Numbered from the stretch's first letter, positions 7,348-17,051 are shown. The stretch is 64,000 nucleotides of DNA from Chryseobacterium herbae (GCF_025154075.1 NZ_JAOAMU010000002.1:814775-878774); one strand, 5' to 3'. The notes: a model not told the origin generated them from the sequence alone. Program-made: numbers and translations.

Positions 7348-10170
7348 ATGAAACAACGTGATTTAAAGTATTCATGTCTCATTGCAGTTTTATACTTCGG
7401 TATGAACGTCAATGCGCAGACTGCTCCCAAAGATACTACTGCCAAAGAGCAGAAGATCGAGGAGGTAGTTCTGATAGGATATGGATCTCAGAAAAAGGAG
7501 AATGTTACCGGAAGTATCGGGATCGTTTCTGCCAAAGACCTGGCCAACAGACCGAATGCTAACCCCATCAGTTCTATACAGGGAAGGTTATCAGGTGTAC
7601 AGGTTTTAAATTCCGGTGCGCCGGGAGGTTCGCCAAGAGTGGATATCAGAGGGGTAAGTTCTCTTACCGGTAAAACAGTTTTTATCGTAGACGGAATGAT
7701 CACTGATGATATCTCTTTCTTAAGCCCTCAGGATATTGAATCCATGAGTGTTCTAAAGGATCCGTCGAGTTTAGCTATTTACGGAGCTAGAGCATCTAAC
7801 GGAGCTGTGATTATTAAAACAAAAACCGGAAAAGGGAAAAAGCCTGTTTTTAACTTTAATTCGTACTTAGGGATAAAAACAGTAACTAATATTCCTAAAA
7901 TGGTTAATTCAGATCAGTACATAGAATTGTATAATGAGAAATTAATCAATGATAAAATAAAGGATCCTATCTTCTTAAACAGAACTTCTTATCCGGCAGA
8001 TAAAGACTGGTTCAAAGAAATTTTCAGAACGAGTATTATTAACTCTAATGACATTTCTGCATCCGGAAATCTTGGAAAACTAAACTATTACTTAAGTGCA
8101 GGAAATCTTCAGGATGAAGGAAACCTGGCTGCAGGACGGGGAATTAATTCAGGTAGCGGTTTTAACAGATTTACAACTAAGGTGAATCTTAGTTATAAAG
8201 TGACGGATAATATTACCATCGGAAACAATTTCACGTTTTCAAAAATGCGTACGGATCATGTGCTGAATACCTTGCTTGATGCTTATTCATCACCACCGCT
8301 TTATGACGTAATGAATCCGGCTACAGGAGACTATCAGTATTTTACATTGGCCAAAGTACCTAATTCAAGGGCAAAAATGGATCTATTCAGATCTCAGACC
8401 AGAGATGAAAGACTGTTGAATAATATCTGGGGAGAATATAAATTCCTGAAAGACTTTACTTTGAGAGTAAGCTATAGCTCTGACAATATTAATTCGAGCA
8501 AGTATGAATTTACGCCGACGTTTGGTTATTTTCCTTCAGCAGACCAAAAACCAACTAAATTAATAACAAGAGACTCCAGAACCAGAAATTATATCTGGGA
8601 CAATACTTTGAGCTGGAAGAAAAGTTTAGGGAAACATAATATAGAATTGTTAGCCGGTTTCTCCAGAACAAGAAGTTCTTATGCTCAGACTTATGCAGAA
8701 GCATTAAATGTGAAGTATGATGGAAGTAACGCTTCATTAGGTATATCTAATGGAACAGATATTTTTATAACTGGTTTTGAAGAAGGTGAAAGAAATGTTA
8801 TTCCATACCAGGACAGAATAGAATCATTTTTTGGAAGACTGAATTATGATTATGGAGGGAAATATTTATTGAATGCCTCCATTCGTAGAGACGGAACATC
8901 TAAATATTCTTCCAATGACAGATACCGTGTATTTCCAGCTGTAAGTGCAGGATGGGTGATTTCAAAGGAAAACTTCATGAGCGAGCAGAATGTTTTCAGC
9001 CTTTTAAAGCTGAGAGCAAGTTGGGGTAAATTAGGAAACCCGGATGTACAGAGAGCGTATACGCTTAATACAACAAAAATCATTGAAGGGGCATACTATG
9101 GACCAAATGGTGCACCGGCACAGACCATTGATAAAATTATAGACCCTAATATTGGTTGGGAAACTACAACCGGTAGAGATTTTGGATTGGAAATGGCATT
9201 GTTCAATAATAAGCTGAAAATCGATGCTACTTATTTTGATAAAGATACCAAAGATGTGGTTTATGGTATTGTGCAGGGAACTGTTTCTGGTGCGGGTAAC
9301 TGGAATAATTACATTACTAACGCCTATTCTTTTAACAACAGAGGATTGGAGTTTTCAGTAAACTATGATGCTAATCTTAGCGAGAATGTAAAGCTCGGTG
9401 TTTATGGAAACATGACTACCCTGAAAAATAAAATTACCTCTGTATTTAATGGATCTTATTTACAGACAGGAGCCAGTTTATACGGCAATAATATTATAAG
9501 ATTACAGGAAGGACAGGCCGTAGGTTCTTACTATGGGTATCAGGTAGAAGGTATTTTTCAGAATGCTTCGGAAGTAGCAGGGGCACCAACACAGAATGGA
9601 GCAACACCAGGAGGCTTTAAATTTACAGATATCGACGGAAACGGAGTAATCGATGCCAGAGATAAAACTTTCCTTGGAAGTCCTATTCCAAAAGGGACTT
9701 ATGGATTTGGTATTAATCTGAATGTGTATGATTTTGATTTTGCGATTGATTTCCAGGGTGTATTTGGTAATAAAATCTACAATTTCAACAGAGAGCAGCG
9801 TTACGGAAATGAAAGCTGGGATTTAGATTTCTATAATAACAGATGGCATGGTGAAGGGACCTCAAATACTTCTCCGATGGCTACCAATGACCAGTCGATT
9901 ATCTTACCTAACAGCTTCTACGTAGAAGATGGAAGCTATATCAGAATCAGAAATATTCAGGTGGGTTATAATTTACCTAAATCATTTGCAAATGCCATGT
10001 CTATTACTAAATTAAGATTGTATGTAAGTGCTCAGAATCCTTGGACAAGTTTCAAATATCATGGATTCTCACCTGAAATTTTGAATACAGACAGAGTGCA
10101 GATGGGTGTTGATAATAACATTTATCCAATTTCAGCAATCTACACGATCGGTATGAACTTAACATTTTAA
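7348..10170 (+). CDS. SusC/RagA family TonB-dependent outer membrane transporter
   Basis: A 940-residue outer membrane beta-barrel that imports oligosaccharides with its SusD partner. The ATG at 7348 gives a signal peptide (MKQRDLKYSCLIAVLYFG... ending MNVNAQ); an upstream TTG at 7321 would add unneeded residues. A TonB-box-like segment EEVVLIGYGSQKKENVTGSI (about residues 28-47) precedes the plug, which holds the SusC hallmarks 'RPNANPISSIQGRLSGVQVL', 'VDIRGVSSLTGKTVFIVDGM' and 'LKDPSSLAIYGARASNGAVI'. The barrel ends in a C-terminal Phe (IYTIGMNLTF), as expected for an outer membrane protein. It lacks the N-terminal carboxypeptidase D-like domain of many SusC proteins, so it is not a typical sigma/anti-sigma-coupled transporter. 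SusD follows after 13 bp. Confidence 0.95.
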   Translation: MKQRDLKYSCLIAVLYFGMNVNAQTAPKDTTAKEQKIEEVVLIGYGSQKKENVTGSIGIVSAKDLANRPNANPISSIQGRLSGVQVLNSGAPGGSPRVDIRGVSSLTGKTVFIVDGMITDDISFLSPQDIESMSVLKDPSSLAIYGARASNGAVIIKTKTGKGKKPVFNFNSYLGIKTVTNIPKMVNSDQYIELYNEKLINDKIKDPIFLNRTSYPADKDWFKEIFRTSIINSNDISASGNLGKLNYYLSAGNLQDEGNLAAGRGINSGSGFNRFTTKVNLSYKVTDNITIGNNFTFSKMRTDHVLNTLLDAYSSPPLYDVMNPATGDYQYFTLAKVPNSRAKMDLFRSQTRDERLLNNIWGEYKFLKDFTLRVSYSSDNINSSKYEFTPTFGYFPSADQKPTKLITRDSRTRNYIWDNTLSWKKSLGKHNIELLAGFSRTRSSYAQTYAEALNVKYDGSNASLGISNGTDIFITGFEEGERNVIPYQDRIESFFGRLNYDYGGKYLLNASIRRDGTSKYSSNDRYRVFPAVSAGWVISKENFMSEQNVFSLLKLRASWGKLGNPDVQRAYTLNTTKIIEGAYYGPNGAPAQTIDKIIDPNIGWETTTGRDFGLEMALFNNKLKIDATYFDKDTKDVVYGIVQGTVSGAGNWNNYITNAYSFNNRGLEFSVNYDANLSENVKLGVYGNMTTLKNKITSVFNGSYLQTGASLYGNNIIRLQEGQAVGSYYGYQVEGIFQNASEVAGAPTQNGATPGGFKFTDIDGNGVIDARDKTFLGSPIPKGTYGFGINLNVYDFDFAIDFQGVFGNKIYNFNREQRYGNESWDLDFYNNRWHGEGTSNTSPMATNDQSIILPNSFYVEDGSYIRIRNIQVGYNLPKSFANAMSITKLRLYVSAQNPWTSFKYHGFSPEILNTDRVQMGVDNNIYPISAIYTIGMNLTF

Positions 10171-10183
10171 TTAAGAAAGAGTT

Positions 10184-11602
10184 ATGAAAAAGATATTTTT
10201 AACAATCGCTTTATTTTCGCTTGCAGTAAGCTGTAAAGACGATTATTTAGACATAAAGCAGGAAGGTCAGACAGAAGCTGCATCATTTTTCAAGACACAG
10301 GAAGATGCGTTACAGGCTACCAGTGCTATCTATAGTTTTCTGAGAAGCTGGGAAAATTCAGCATTTCCTTATCAGTTTGTTTTCGGGGTTCCGGCAGATG
10401 ATGTGGTAAAAGGTTCTAACCCGGGAGATTCCTCTTTCATTAATGTATATGATAATTTCACCTATACAGTGAGTGATGAAGGAGTAAGAGGATACTGGAT
10501 CGGGCAGTGGCAGGCGGTGAACAGAACCAATCAGGTGATCACCAATGTTCCAGCCATAGACATGGATACTACTTTAAAGAACAGGTTGATCGCTGAATCC
10601 AGAATGTTAAGAGCTTACTTCTATTTCAATTTAGTAAGAATTTATGGAGGCGTTCCTATTTATGATAAAGTGGAAACTGTTTATGAGAAACCTAGAAATT
10701 CGGTAGAAGAAGTTTATAACTTTATCATTGCTGATCTTCTTGCTGCGGCAGAAGTTCTGCCTCAGACCTATCCAGCTTCAGATCTTGGAAGAGTGACGAA
10801 AGGAGCTGCATTGGGATTACTTTCTAAAGTGTATCTTTATAAAAAAGACTGGCAGAAAGCATATGATACTTCTAACCTGGTTATCGGTATGGGATATGAT
10901 CTGGATCCTGATTTTAACCATTTATTCAGACCGGCTGGTGAGTTCGGTAAAGAATCTGTTTTTGAAGTGAACTGCGGATGTGAACCACCATACAAAGGAA
11001 GTCAGTATGCTGAGGTTCAGGGAGTAAGAGACCAGTTCGGATGGGGCTTTTTCACGCCTTCCAGTGCACTTGAAAATGCATTTGAAACAGGAGATATCAG
11101 AAAAGAATTGACCATCCTTAGAAACGGAGAAACTACCCCTGAAGGCGATTTGATTGCTATGGGAGATGCCAACTCTGTGACTACCTACAACCAGAAAATA
11201 TATGTTCCGAAAGCATTGAATAACAGTGCTTGTGGCTATGGATCTATCCAAAACATCAGAATACTGCGTTTTGCTGAGATCCTTTTGATTAATGCAGAAG
11301 CGGCTAATGAGTTAGGTAATGCCTCTACGGCAAAATTAAATCTGGATAAAGTTAGAGACAGAGCTGATCTTTTACCAACAACAGCTACAACCCAGATAGC
11401 TTTACGTCAGGCAATATGGCACGAAAGAAGAGTGGAATTAGCTTTGGAAGGAGACCGATTTGTTGATTTGGTAAGAACCGGGCAGGCAGCCACTGTACTT
11501 GCTCCCTACGGATTTAAAGCTGGGAAAAATGAAATATTCCCTATTCCTTTAGATGCAATGGATCAAAGCCACGGAGCTTTCACGCAAAATCCTGGTTATT
11601 AA
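10184..11602 (+). CDS. SusD/RagB family nutrient-binding lipoprotein
   Basis: A 472-residue surface lipoprotein; the lipobox is LAVSC with Cys17. The family order is visible: the N-terminal 'DYLDIKQEGQTEAASFFKTQ', the TPR helices 'RLIAESRMLRAYFYFNLVRI' followed by 'YGGVPI', 'VEEVYNFIIADLLAAAEVLP', 'RVTKGAALGLLSKVYLYKKD', and the C-terminal 'AIWHERRVELALEGDRFVDL' with 'FPIPLDAM' and 'QNPGY'. SusD proteins cap the SusC barrel and bind the glycan. It sits 13 bp after SusC and is followed by a strong terminator, so susC-susD may be expressed as a pair apart from the enzymes downstream. The ligand is not readable from the sequence. Confidence 0.95.
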   Translation: MKKIFLTIALFSLAVSCKDDYLDIKQEGQTEAASFFKTQEDALQATSAIYSFLRSWENSAFPYQFVFGVPADDVVKGSNPGDSSFINVYDNFTYTVSDEGVRGYWIGQWQAVNRTNQVITNVPAIDMDTTLKNRLIAESRMLRAYFYFNLVRIYGGVPIYDKVETVYEKPRNSVEEVYNFIIADLLAAAEVLPQTYPASDLGRVTKGAALGLLSKVYLYKKDWQKAYDTSNLVIGMGYDLDPDFNHLFRPAGEFGKESVFEVNCGCEPPYKGSQYAEVQGVRDQFGWGFFTPSSALENAFETGDIRKELTILRNGETTPEGDLIAMGDANSVTTYNQKIYVPKALNNSACGYGSIQNIRILRFAEILLINAEAANELGNASTAKLNLDKVRDRADLLPTTATTQIALRQAIWHERRVELALEGDRFVDLVRTGQAATVLAPYGFKAGKNEIFPIPLDAMDQSHGAFTQNPGY

Positions 11603-11620
11603 TCTACAATACTATAAAAT

Positions 11621-11648
11621 GGCCAAAGTTTACTTTGGCTGTTTTTTT
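11621..11648 (+). terminator. Terminator after SusD
   Basis: GCCAAAGT (11622-11629) pairs with ACTTTGGC (11632-11639), followed by TGTTTTTTT. Confidence 0.85.
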
Positions 11649-11674
11649 ATCATCCATCTGAAAATGTATATCTT

Positions 11675-13060
11675 ATGAAGTTAGGCCTTATTTCTATTCT
11701 TACAGTATCCTTACTGTTTTCATGTAAAAATTCTCAGATCAAAAACACTGAAACTGCTCAGAATGAAGCCGTAAAAAGCAATATCACCGATGAGCAGCTC
11801 ATGGACAGAGTTCAGAAAGATGCCCTGAAATATTTCTGGGACTATGCCGAACCTAAATCTATGCTGGGAAGAGAGCGTTACCATGAAGACAATATTTATC
11901 CTGACAATGACAAGCATGTCATCACAACAGGTGGATCCGGATTCGGATTGGCTACCCTTTTAGTAGGCGTGGAAAGAGGATTTGTTCCAAGAAAAGAAGC
12001 GGTAAAAAGACTGACTCATATGATGGATTTTCTGGCAAAAGCAGATCGTCATAAAGGCGCTTGGTCTCACTGGATCAATGGAGAAACAGGAAAAACAGTT
12101 CCTTTCGGGAAAAAAGATAACGGCGGCGACCTTGTGGAAACTGCATTCCTTACTTCAGGAATTCTGATGGTACGTGAATACTTTAAAAACGGAAATGCTG
12201 AAGAAAAAGCCCTCGCTTCAAAATGTGACGAGCTTTGGAAAGGAATTCAATGGAACTGGTATACAAAAGGAGGTGAAAAAGTACTCTACTGGCACTGGTC
12301 ACCGGAATATCAATGGGAAATGAATTTTCGTTTGGAAGGATATAATGAATGCCTGATCACGTACATCTTAGCCGCTTCATCACCAACCCATCCCATCGAT
12401 GCGGAAACTTATTACAAAGGCTGGGCGAGAAACGGAAATTATCTTTCAGACAAAACAAAATACGGACTTCCTCTGTATGTAAAACACAATTATGCCGAAG
12501 AATACGGCGGACCGCTTTTCTGGTCACAATATTCCTACATCGGTCTGGATCCTACCGGACTTTCTGATAAACTGGTGAAAAACTATTTTGACTTAAACAA
12601 AAATCAAGTCCTTATCGACTATAAATACTGCGTTGAAAATCCAAAACAATGGAAAGGCTACGGCCCGAACTATTGGGGACTGACAGCCGGTTACACAAGA
12701 AATGAAGACGGAAGCACAGGCTACACGGCTCACATGCCAACCAATGACAATGGCGTAATCACACCAACCGCCTCACTAAGCAGCTTTCCGTACACTCCAA
12801 AAGAATCTATGGATTTTCTGAGATTCCTGTACACACAAAAACCTGAATTCATAGGATCAGCAGGACCTTACGACGCAACTTCCGTGAATTACAACAACTG
12901 GTTTACGCCAAGATATTTAGCCATCGACCAGGGAACCATTGCTCCTATGATAGAAAACTACAGAACAGGATTCCTCTGGAAACTATTTATGAATGCCCCT
13001 GAAATTCAACAGGGACTTAAGAAATTAAGTTTTCAGTCTGAGAAATACGGGATAAAATAA
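11675..13060 (+). CDS. Glucoamylase-fold (PF10091, GH144-type) lipoprotein
   Basis: A 461-residue lipoprotein (lipobox LLFSC, Cys17). The (alpha/alpha)6-barrel glucoamylase-like domain starts near residue 40 with 'LMDRVQKDALKYFWDYAEPK'. Family landmarks are 'TTGGSGFGLATLLVGVERGF', 'KGAWSHWINGETGKTVPFGK', 'DLVETAFLTSGILMVREYF', 'WHWSPEYQWEMNFRLEGYNE' and a C-terminal 'YRTGFLWKLFMNAPEI'. Characterised PF10091 proteins in Bacteroidota include beta-1,2-glucan-degrading GH144 enzymes, hence the substrate suggestion; this is a family inference. The gene is 72 bp beyond the SusD terminator and is followed by the exported hydrolase and GH3 genes, consistent with a glucan pathway: import, cleavage, release of glucose. 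Confidence 0.85.
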   Translation: MKLGLISILTVSLLFSCKNSQIKNTETAQNEAVKSNITDEQLMDRVQKDALKYFWDYAEPKSMLGRERYHEDNIYPDNDKHVITTGGSGFGLATLLVGVERGFVPRKEAVKRLTHMMDFLAKADRHKGAWSHWINGETGKTVPFGKKDNGGDLVETAFLTSGILMVREYFKNGNAEEKALASKCDELWKGIQWNWYTKGGEKVLYWHWSPEYQWEMNFRLEGYNECLITYILAASSPTHPIDAETYYKGWARNGNYLSDKTKYGLPLYVKHNYAEEYGGPLFWSQYSYIGLDPTGLSDKLVKNYFDLNKNQVLIDYKYCVENPKQWKGYGPNYWGLTAGYTRNEDGSTGYTAHMPTNDNGVITPTASLSSFPYTPKESMDFLRFLYTQKPEFIGSAGPYDATSVNYNNWFTPRYLAIDQGTIAPMIENYRTGFLWKLFMNAPEIQQGLKKLSFQSEKYGIK

Positions 13061-13084
13061 TCTGATTTTTAAAGACTATTTTCT

Positions 13085-13150
13085 TTCAATAGAAACGGGC
13101 TTTAGCCCGTTTAAATAAAAACGACACACCAAACGGCTTTAGCCAAAACC
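13085..13150 (+). repeat. GGGCTTTAGCCC composite repeat A, copy 1
   Basis: TTCAATAGAAA, then the palindrome AAACGGGCTTTAGCCCGTTT (13093-13112), a 20-nt spacer, and a second smaller palindrome GGCTTTAGCC followed by AAAA. The same order recurs at 34684-34756 and 34900-34974. The first palindrome alone occurs at 27727-27753, 29021-29050 and 34549-34575. Confidence 0.8.
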
Positions 13151-13161
13151 TATATATTACT

Positions 13162-13869
13162 ATGAAATTAAAACTAAAACACCCTTCCTTTTTACTCCTG
13201 TCATTGTCACTACAGATCAATGCACAGGAAATAAAAGGAGAATTAAATAAAGAAATTAAAAGGACAGAAAAAATATCCTACATTCTGGATTACCCTCAGA
13301 AAGCAAAAGGAAATGTTCCGTTGATCGTATTTCTTCATGGTTCCGGAGAAAGAGGAAATAACCTTGAGGCAGTTAAGGCTCACAGTCCGTTTACCTATAA
13401 AAATCTGATGAAGGAACCTGTAGCGATTTTAGCACCGCAATGTCCTGAAGATTCATGGTGGGATACTGTAACGGTCTATAATCTGATCAAGGAAATTCAG
13501 AAAAAATATAAAATAGATGCCTCCAGAATTTATCTCACAGGACTTTCACTGGGAGGCTGGGGAACATTGAAACTGGCCATGGAGCATCCTGAAATGTTTG
13601 CAGCAGTAGTACCAGTTTGTGCACCTACAGATTTGATTATGTACGCGAATATCAATCAGTATAAAGATTTGAATATGAAAATTTTCCACGGAGGAATGGA
13701 TGATATTGTCTTGCCGGAGAATGCTTTAAATTTTTATCAGAGATTGCATCCGGTAAATCCTTCCGCAGAATTAGTCATCTTCCCCAATGACTACCACAAC
13801 TCATGGGACTCCACCTATTCAGACCCAAAACTGTATGAATGGATGTTCTCTAAGAAAAAAGGAGAATAA
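13162..13869 (+). CDS. Exported alpha/beta hydrolase (dienelactone hydrolase/esterase-like)
   Basis: A 235-residue protein with a signal peptide ending near INAQ. The alpha/beta hydrolase core has an oxyanion 'VFLHGSGERGNN', the nucleophile elbow GLSLGGWG with Ser129, an acid 'FHGGMDDIVLPENA', and the His in 'PNDYHNSWDSTY'. The pattern matches the predicted-peptidase/PHB-depolymerase-like group frequently found beside GH3 and glucoamylase-fold genes in flavobacterial polysaccharide loci. It may remove acyl groups from the glycan (inference) or have no direct role. It lies about 100 bp after the glucoamylase-fold gene with a palindromic repeat between them, and 188 bp before the GH3 gene. Confidence 0.82.
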   Translation: MKLKLKHPSFLLLSLSLQINAQEIKGELNKEIKRTEKISYILDYPQKAKGNVPLIVFLHGSGERGNNLEAVKAHSPFTYKNLMKEPVAILAPQCPEDSWWDTVTVYNLIKEIQKKYKIDASRIYLTGLSLGGWGTLKLAMEHPEMFAAVVPVCAPTDLIMYANINQYKDLNMKIFHGGMDDIVLPENALNFYQRLHPVNPSAELVIFPNDYHNSWDSTYSDPKLYEWMFSKKKGE

Positions 13870-13878
13870 ATTTAATTA

Positions 13879-14004
13879 GAATAAAGAATAAAGAATAAAG
13901 AAGCGAGCTCTACCCTCAATCAATTTTATCGCAGATAAAATCCTCGCGCCTTAAAACATAAAGCTTGAAAAAAAAATAGCGCCTTTGCGTTTTCCAACAA
14001 AAAA
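13879..14004 (+). repeat. GAATAAA triplet plus dispersed repeat B, copy 2
   Basis: Three tandem GAATAAA units (13879-13900) precede repeat B at 13921-14004, which starts CAATTTTATCGCAGATAAAA and ends TTTTCCAACAAAA. This fills most of the gap before the GH3 gene. Confidence 0.7.
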
Positions 14005-14057
14005 CGTTTCCTCGTTAAAATAATAAAATTAGAACTATAATTTAAGAAGATAGATTT

Positions 14058-16385
14058 ATGAAAAAGTTAATTGTACTCGCAGCTTTAGCACTTTCGCCCG
14101 TTTTTTCCGCACAGGAAATGGTAACCAAACCGGTGCAGTCTTACCAGACGGCCCAGTATCAGGCGAAAAGAAAAGCTTTCGTAGAAAATCTTTTGTCTAA
14201 AATGACTTTAGATGAAAAGATTGGCCAGCTCAATCTGCCGACCTCCGGAGATTTTACCACTGGACAGGCTCAAAGTTCAGATATCGGAAAAAAAGTAGAG
14301 CAGGGATTAGTAGGAGGCTTATTCAATATAAAAGGGGCTGAAAAAATCAAAGCCGTTCAGAAAGTGGCTATGGAAAAAAGCCGTCTGAAAATTCCTTTGA
14401 TCTTTGGTATGGACGTGATCCATGGCTACGAAACTACTTTCCCTATTCCATTGGGACTGGCAGCTTCATGGGATATGAATTTGGTACAGCAGTCTGCGAG
14501 AGTAGCGGCGAAAGAAGCTTCTTCAGACGGGATCAACTGGACATTCTCACCAATGGTGGATATTTCCCGCGAACCAAGATGGGGGAGAGTATCTGAAGGT
14601 TCAGGGGAAGATCCGTACCTAGGCAGCGAAATTTCTAAAAACATGGTTTACGGATACCAAGGAAAAGATCTTTCCGTTGGGAATACAATTTTAGCCTGTG
14701 TAAAGCACTTTGCATTGTACGGAGCAGGAGAAGCCGGCCGTGATTATAACACGGTAGACATGAGCCACGTGAGAATGTTCAACGAATATTTTCCACCTTA
14801 TAAAGCAGCTGTAGATGCTGGAGTAGCTTCTGTAATGGCCTCTTTCAATGAAGTGGATGGAGTTCCGGCAACCGGAAGCAAGTGGCTTCAGACCGATGTT
14901 CTAAGAAAAATGTGGAACTTCAAAGGTTTCGTTGTCACCGATTATACGGGAATCAATGAAATGATCGAACACGGAATGGGAGATCTTCAGCAGGTATCCG
15001 CTTTAGCTCTGAAAGCAGGAGTAGACATGGATATGGTAGGAGAAGGATTTCTGACCACCCTTAAAAAATCTCTGGATGAAGGAAAAGTTACCCAAGCGGA
15101 GATTGATATAGCAACCAAAAGAATTCTTGAAGCCAAATATGACCTTGGATTATTCGATGATCCTTACCGTTATGGCGATGCAAAACTGGCTGCAAAAGAG
15201 GTTTACAATATGGAAAACCGTAACATGGCAAGAAGTGCAGCAGCTCAGTCTATGGTTCTATTGAAAAACGAAAATCAGGTTCTGCCATTAAAAAAATCCG
15301 GAACGGTAGCGGTAATCGGACCATTGGTGAATAATTCATTGAATATGGCCGGAACATGGAGCGTGGCTACCAAACATGCAGCTTCAGTTTCGTTAATGCA
15401 GGGGCTTCAGGCTAATTATGGGAAAGAAGTGAAATTCCTTTCTGCAAAAGGAGCCAATATTGATTATGATGCTAAATTAGAAGATATTTATGCAGCTCAC
15501 GGAAAAAAAACAGATCGTGACAATCGATCTAAAGAAGAATTATTGAAAGAAGCGGTTGACGTAGCCAACAAAGCAGACGTTATCGTTCTTGCCATCGGAG
15601 AATCTGCGGAAATGAGCGGAGAGTCTTCTTCAAGAACTGAGATTACCATTCCTCAATCTCAGGTTGATTTATTAAATGAATTAAAAAAAACAGGCAAGCC
15701 AATAGCGATGGTTCTTTATACAGGTCGTCCATTAGCTTTGACGAATGTGAAGGATACACCAGATGCAATTGTTAATGCATGGTTTGCAGGTTCAGAAGCT
15801 GGAAACGCTATTTCAGATGTTTTATTCGGAAAAGTAAATCCTTCAGGAAAACTTCCGATGACCTTCCCGAGAAGCTTAGGACAAGTGCCTATCTATTATA
15901 ATGCAAAAAATACAGGCCGTCCGCTAAGTCAGGATAAAGTAGATAAATGTGTCTACGAAAGATTCCGTTCCAACTATATGGATGAGTGTAATACGCCACT
16001 GTACCCGTTCGGATATGGTCTGAGCTATTCTAAATTCAGCTATTCTGACCTCTCTGTTTCTAATTCGAACCCGAAAGGAAATCAGACGGTTCAGGCTACA
16101 GTAACGGTAACGAACTCCGGAAACTATGACGGTGCTGAGGTAGTGCAGCTTTACATCAGAGATATGGTAGGAAGTATTACCAGGCCAGTAAAAGAATTGA
16201 AAGGTTTCCAGAAAGTATTTCTGAAAAAAGGAGAATCTAAGAAAGTCACCTTCGACATTACCCCGGAAAGTCTGAAATTCTACAACGGAGAATTGAAGTT
16301 TGACTGGGAACCGGGAGAATTTGATATCATGGTCGGAACCAATTCTGATGAGGTAAAACATTCAAAAATCAACTGGACCAAATAA
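14058..16385 (+). CDS. bglX: GH3 beta-glucosidase, BglX-like, exported
   Basis: A 775-residue GH3 enzyme with a signal peptide (cleavage after VFSAQ). Domain 1, a TIM barrel, has 'NLLSKMTLDEKIGQLNLPTS', the substrate-binding 'SPMVDISREPRWGRVSEGSG' with 'EDPYLGSEI', and 'CVKHFALYGAGEAGRDYN'. The nucleophile is Asp295 in 'FVVTDYTGINEM'. Domain 2 (about residues 400-620) carries 'AVIGPLVNNSLNMAGTWSV' and 'VIVLAIGESAEMSGESSSRT', which contains the acid/base Glu region. A C-terminal fibronectin III-like domain (about residues 665-770) ends with 'EPGEFDIMVGTNSDEVKHSK'. It would release terminal beta-linked glucose in the periplasm, completing the pathway begun by the glucoamylase-fold protein. A terminator follows immediately. 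Confidence 0.93.
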   Translation: MKKLIVLAALALSPVFSAQEMVTKPVQSYQTAQYQAKRKAFVENLLSKMTLDEKIGQLNLPTSGDFTTGQAQSSDIGKKVEQGLVGGLFNIKGAEKIKAVQKVAMEKSRLKIPLIFGMDVIHGYETTFPIPLGLAASWDMNLVQQSARVAAKEASSDGINWTFSPMVDISREPRWGRVSEGSGEDPYLGSEISKNMVYGYQGKDLSVGNTILACVKHFALYGAGEAGRDYNTVDMSHVRMFNEYFPPYKAAVDAGVASVMASFNEVDGVPATGSKWLQTDVLRKMWNFKGFVVTDYTGINEMIEHGMGDLQQVSALALKAGVDMDMVGEGFLTTLKKSLDEGKVTQAEIDIATKRILEAKYDLGLFDDPYRYGDAKLAAKEVYNMENRNMARSAAAQSMVLLKNENQVLPLKKSGTVAVIGPLVNNSLNMAGTWSVATKHAASVSLMQGLQANYGKEVKFLSAKGANIDYDAKLEDIYAAHGKKTDRDNRSKEELLKEAVDVANKADVIVLAIGESAEMSGESSSRTEITIPQSQVDLLNELKKTGKPIAMVLYTGRPLALTNVKDTPDAIVNAWFAGSEAGNAISDVLFGKVNPSGKLPMTFPRSLGQVPIYYNAKNTGRPLSQDKVDKCVYERFRSNYMDECNTPLYPFGYGLSYSKFSYSDLSVSNSNPKGNQTVQATVTVTNSGNYDGAEVVQLYIRDMVGSITRPVKELKGFQKVFLKKGESKKVTFDITPESLKFYNGELKFDWEPGEFDIMVGTNSDEVKHSKINWTK

Positions 16386-16393
16386 TAATAACC

Positions 16394-16420
16394 AAAGCTG
16401 CTCAAAAGAGTGGCTTTTTC
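16394..16420 (+). terminator. Terminator after GH3 gene
   Basis: AAAGCTGCTC (16394-16403) pairs with GAGTGGCTTT (16408-16417) through an AAAA loop, with two G-U pairs, then TTCC and a T-run. Confidence 0.7.
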
Positions 16421-16471
16421 CTTTTTTGGCATGATTTTTAATAGCACATTTGTAACTCTAAAATAATAATT

Positions 16472-16858
16472 ATGAAAAAAACGATTGTACTTAGCGCAAT
16501 GTTTCTGGGTTCTTTTACCTTTGCACAAACGGTGGGTGGTGACAGAGATGCTCACGGATGCATAGGTTCTGCTGGATATACATATTCTCAGATCAAAAAA
16601 GACTGTGTAAGGGTTTTTGAGCAGAAGATCAAATTAACGGAAGTTGCTCCGAAAGGAAGCTCCACTTCAATGGCTGCCGTGATTTTCAGCAAAGACATGA
16701 AAAAAGCTGAAGTTTTCGTTCCGGATACAGATGGAGAAAGCCTTATCCTGACAAGATTGGGTAAAGGTAAAGCATGGAAGAAAGACGGCTATATATTGGT
16801 TCCCTTTAAGAAAAACGGATACCAGCTTAAGAAAGATAATGTTGTGATTTATCAATAA
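16472..16858 (+). CDS. Small secreted protein with GGDRDxHGCIGSAGY motif, copy 1
   Basis: A 128-residue exported protein (signal peptide ending FTFAQ). Its mature N-terminus carries GGDRDAHGCIGSAGYTYSQI followed by 'KKDCVRVFEQ'. The two cysteines (CIGS and DC) are probably disulphide bonded. The C-terminal half has 'SSTSMAAVIFSKDMKKAEVF' and ends 'GYILVPFKKNGYQLKKDN', a pattern of short antiparallel strands. I recall similar uncharacterised proteins in Bacteroidota but know of no function. A paralogue follows at 17052 with its own leader and terminator, so the two are a duplication but separate transcripts. Confidence 0.8.
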   Translation: MKKTIVLSAMFLGSFTFAQTVGGDRDAHGCIGSAGYTYSQIKKDCVRVFEQKIKLTEVAPKGSSTSMAAVIFSKDMKKAEVFVPDTDGESLILTRLGKGKAWKKDGYILVPFKKNGYQLKKDNVVIYQ

Positions 16859-16885
16859 ATCCAAATTTTATAAAATACACCTGGA

Positions 16886-16914
16886 GGCTGTCTGTTAAGG
16901 CAGTCTTTTTCTTT
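16886..16914 (+). terminator. Terminator after copy 1 small secreted protein
   Basis: GGCTGTCT (16886-16893) pairs with AGGCAGTC (16898-16905), with two G-U pairs, followed by TTTTTCTTTTT. Confidence 0.7.
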
Positions 16915-17051
16915 TTAAATTTCTCCGAAATCAACAGAACTAAAAAATATATGTATAAGTCTCTCGAAATGAGAGATTTTTTGTATCTTGGATTTACTAA
17001 TACCTTGTTACTGTTGTTATTTTACAAAACTCAAACCATTAATATTTTACT

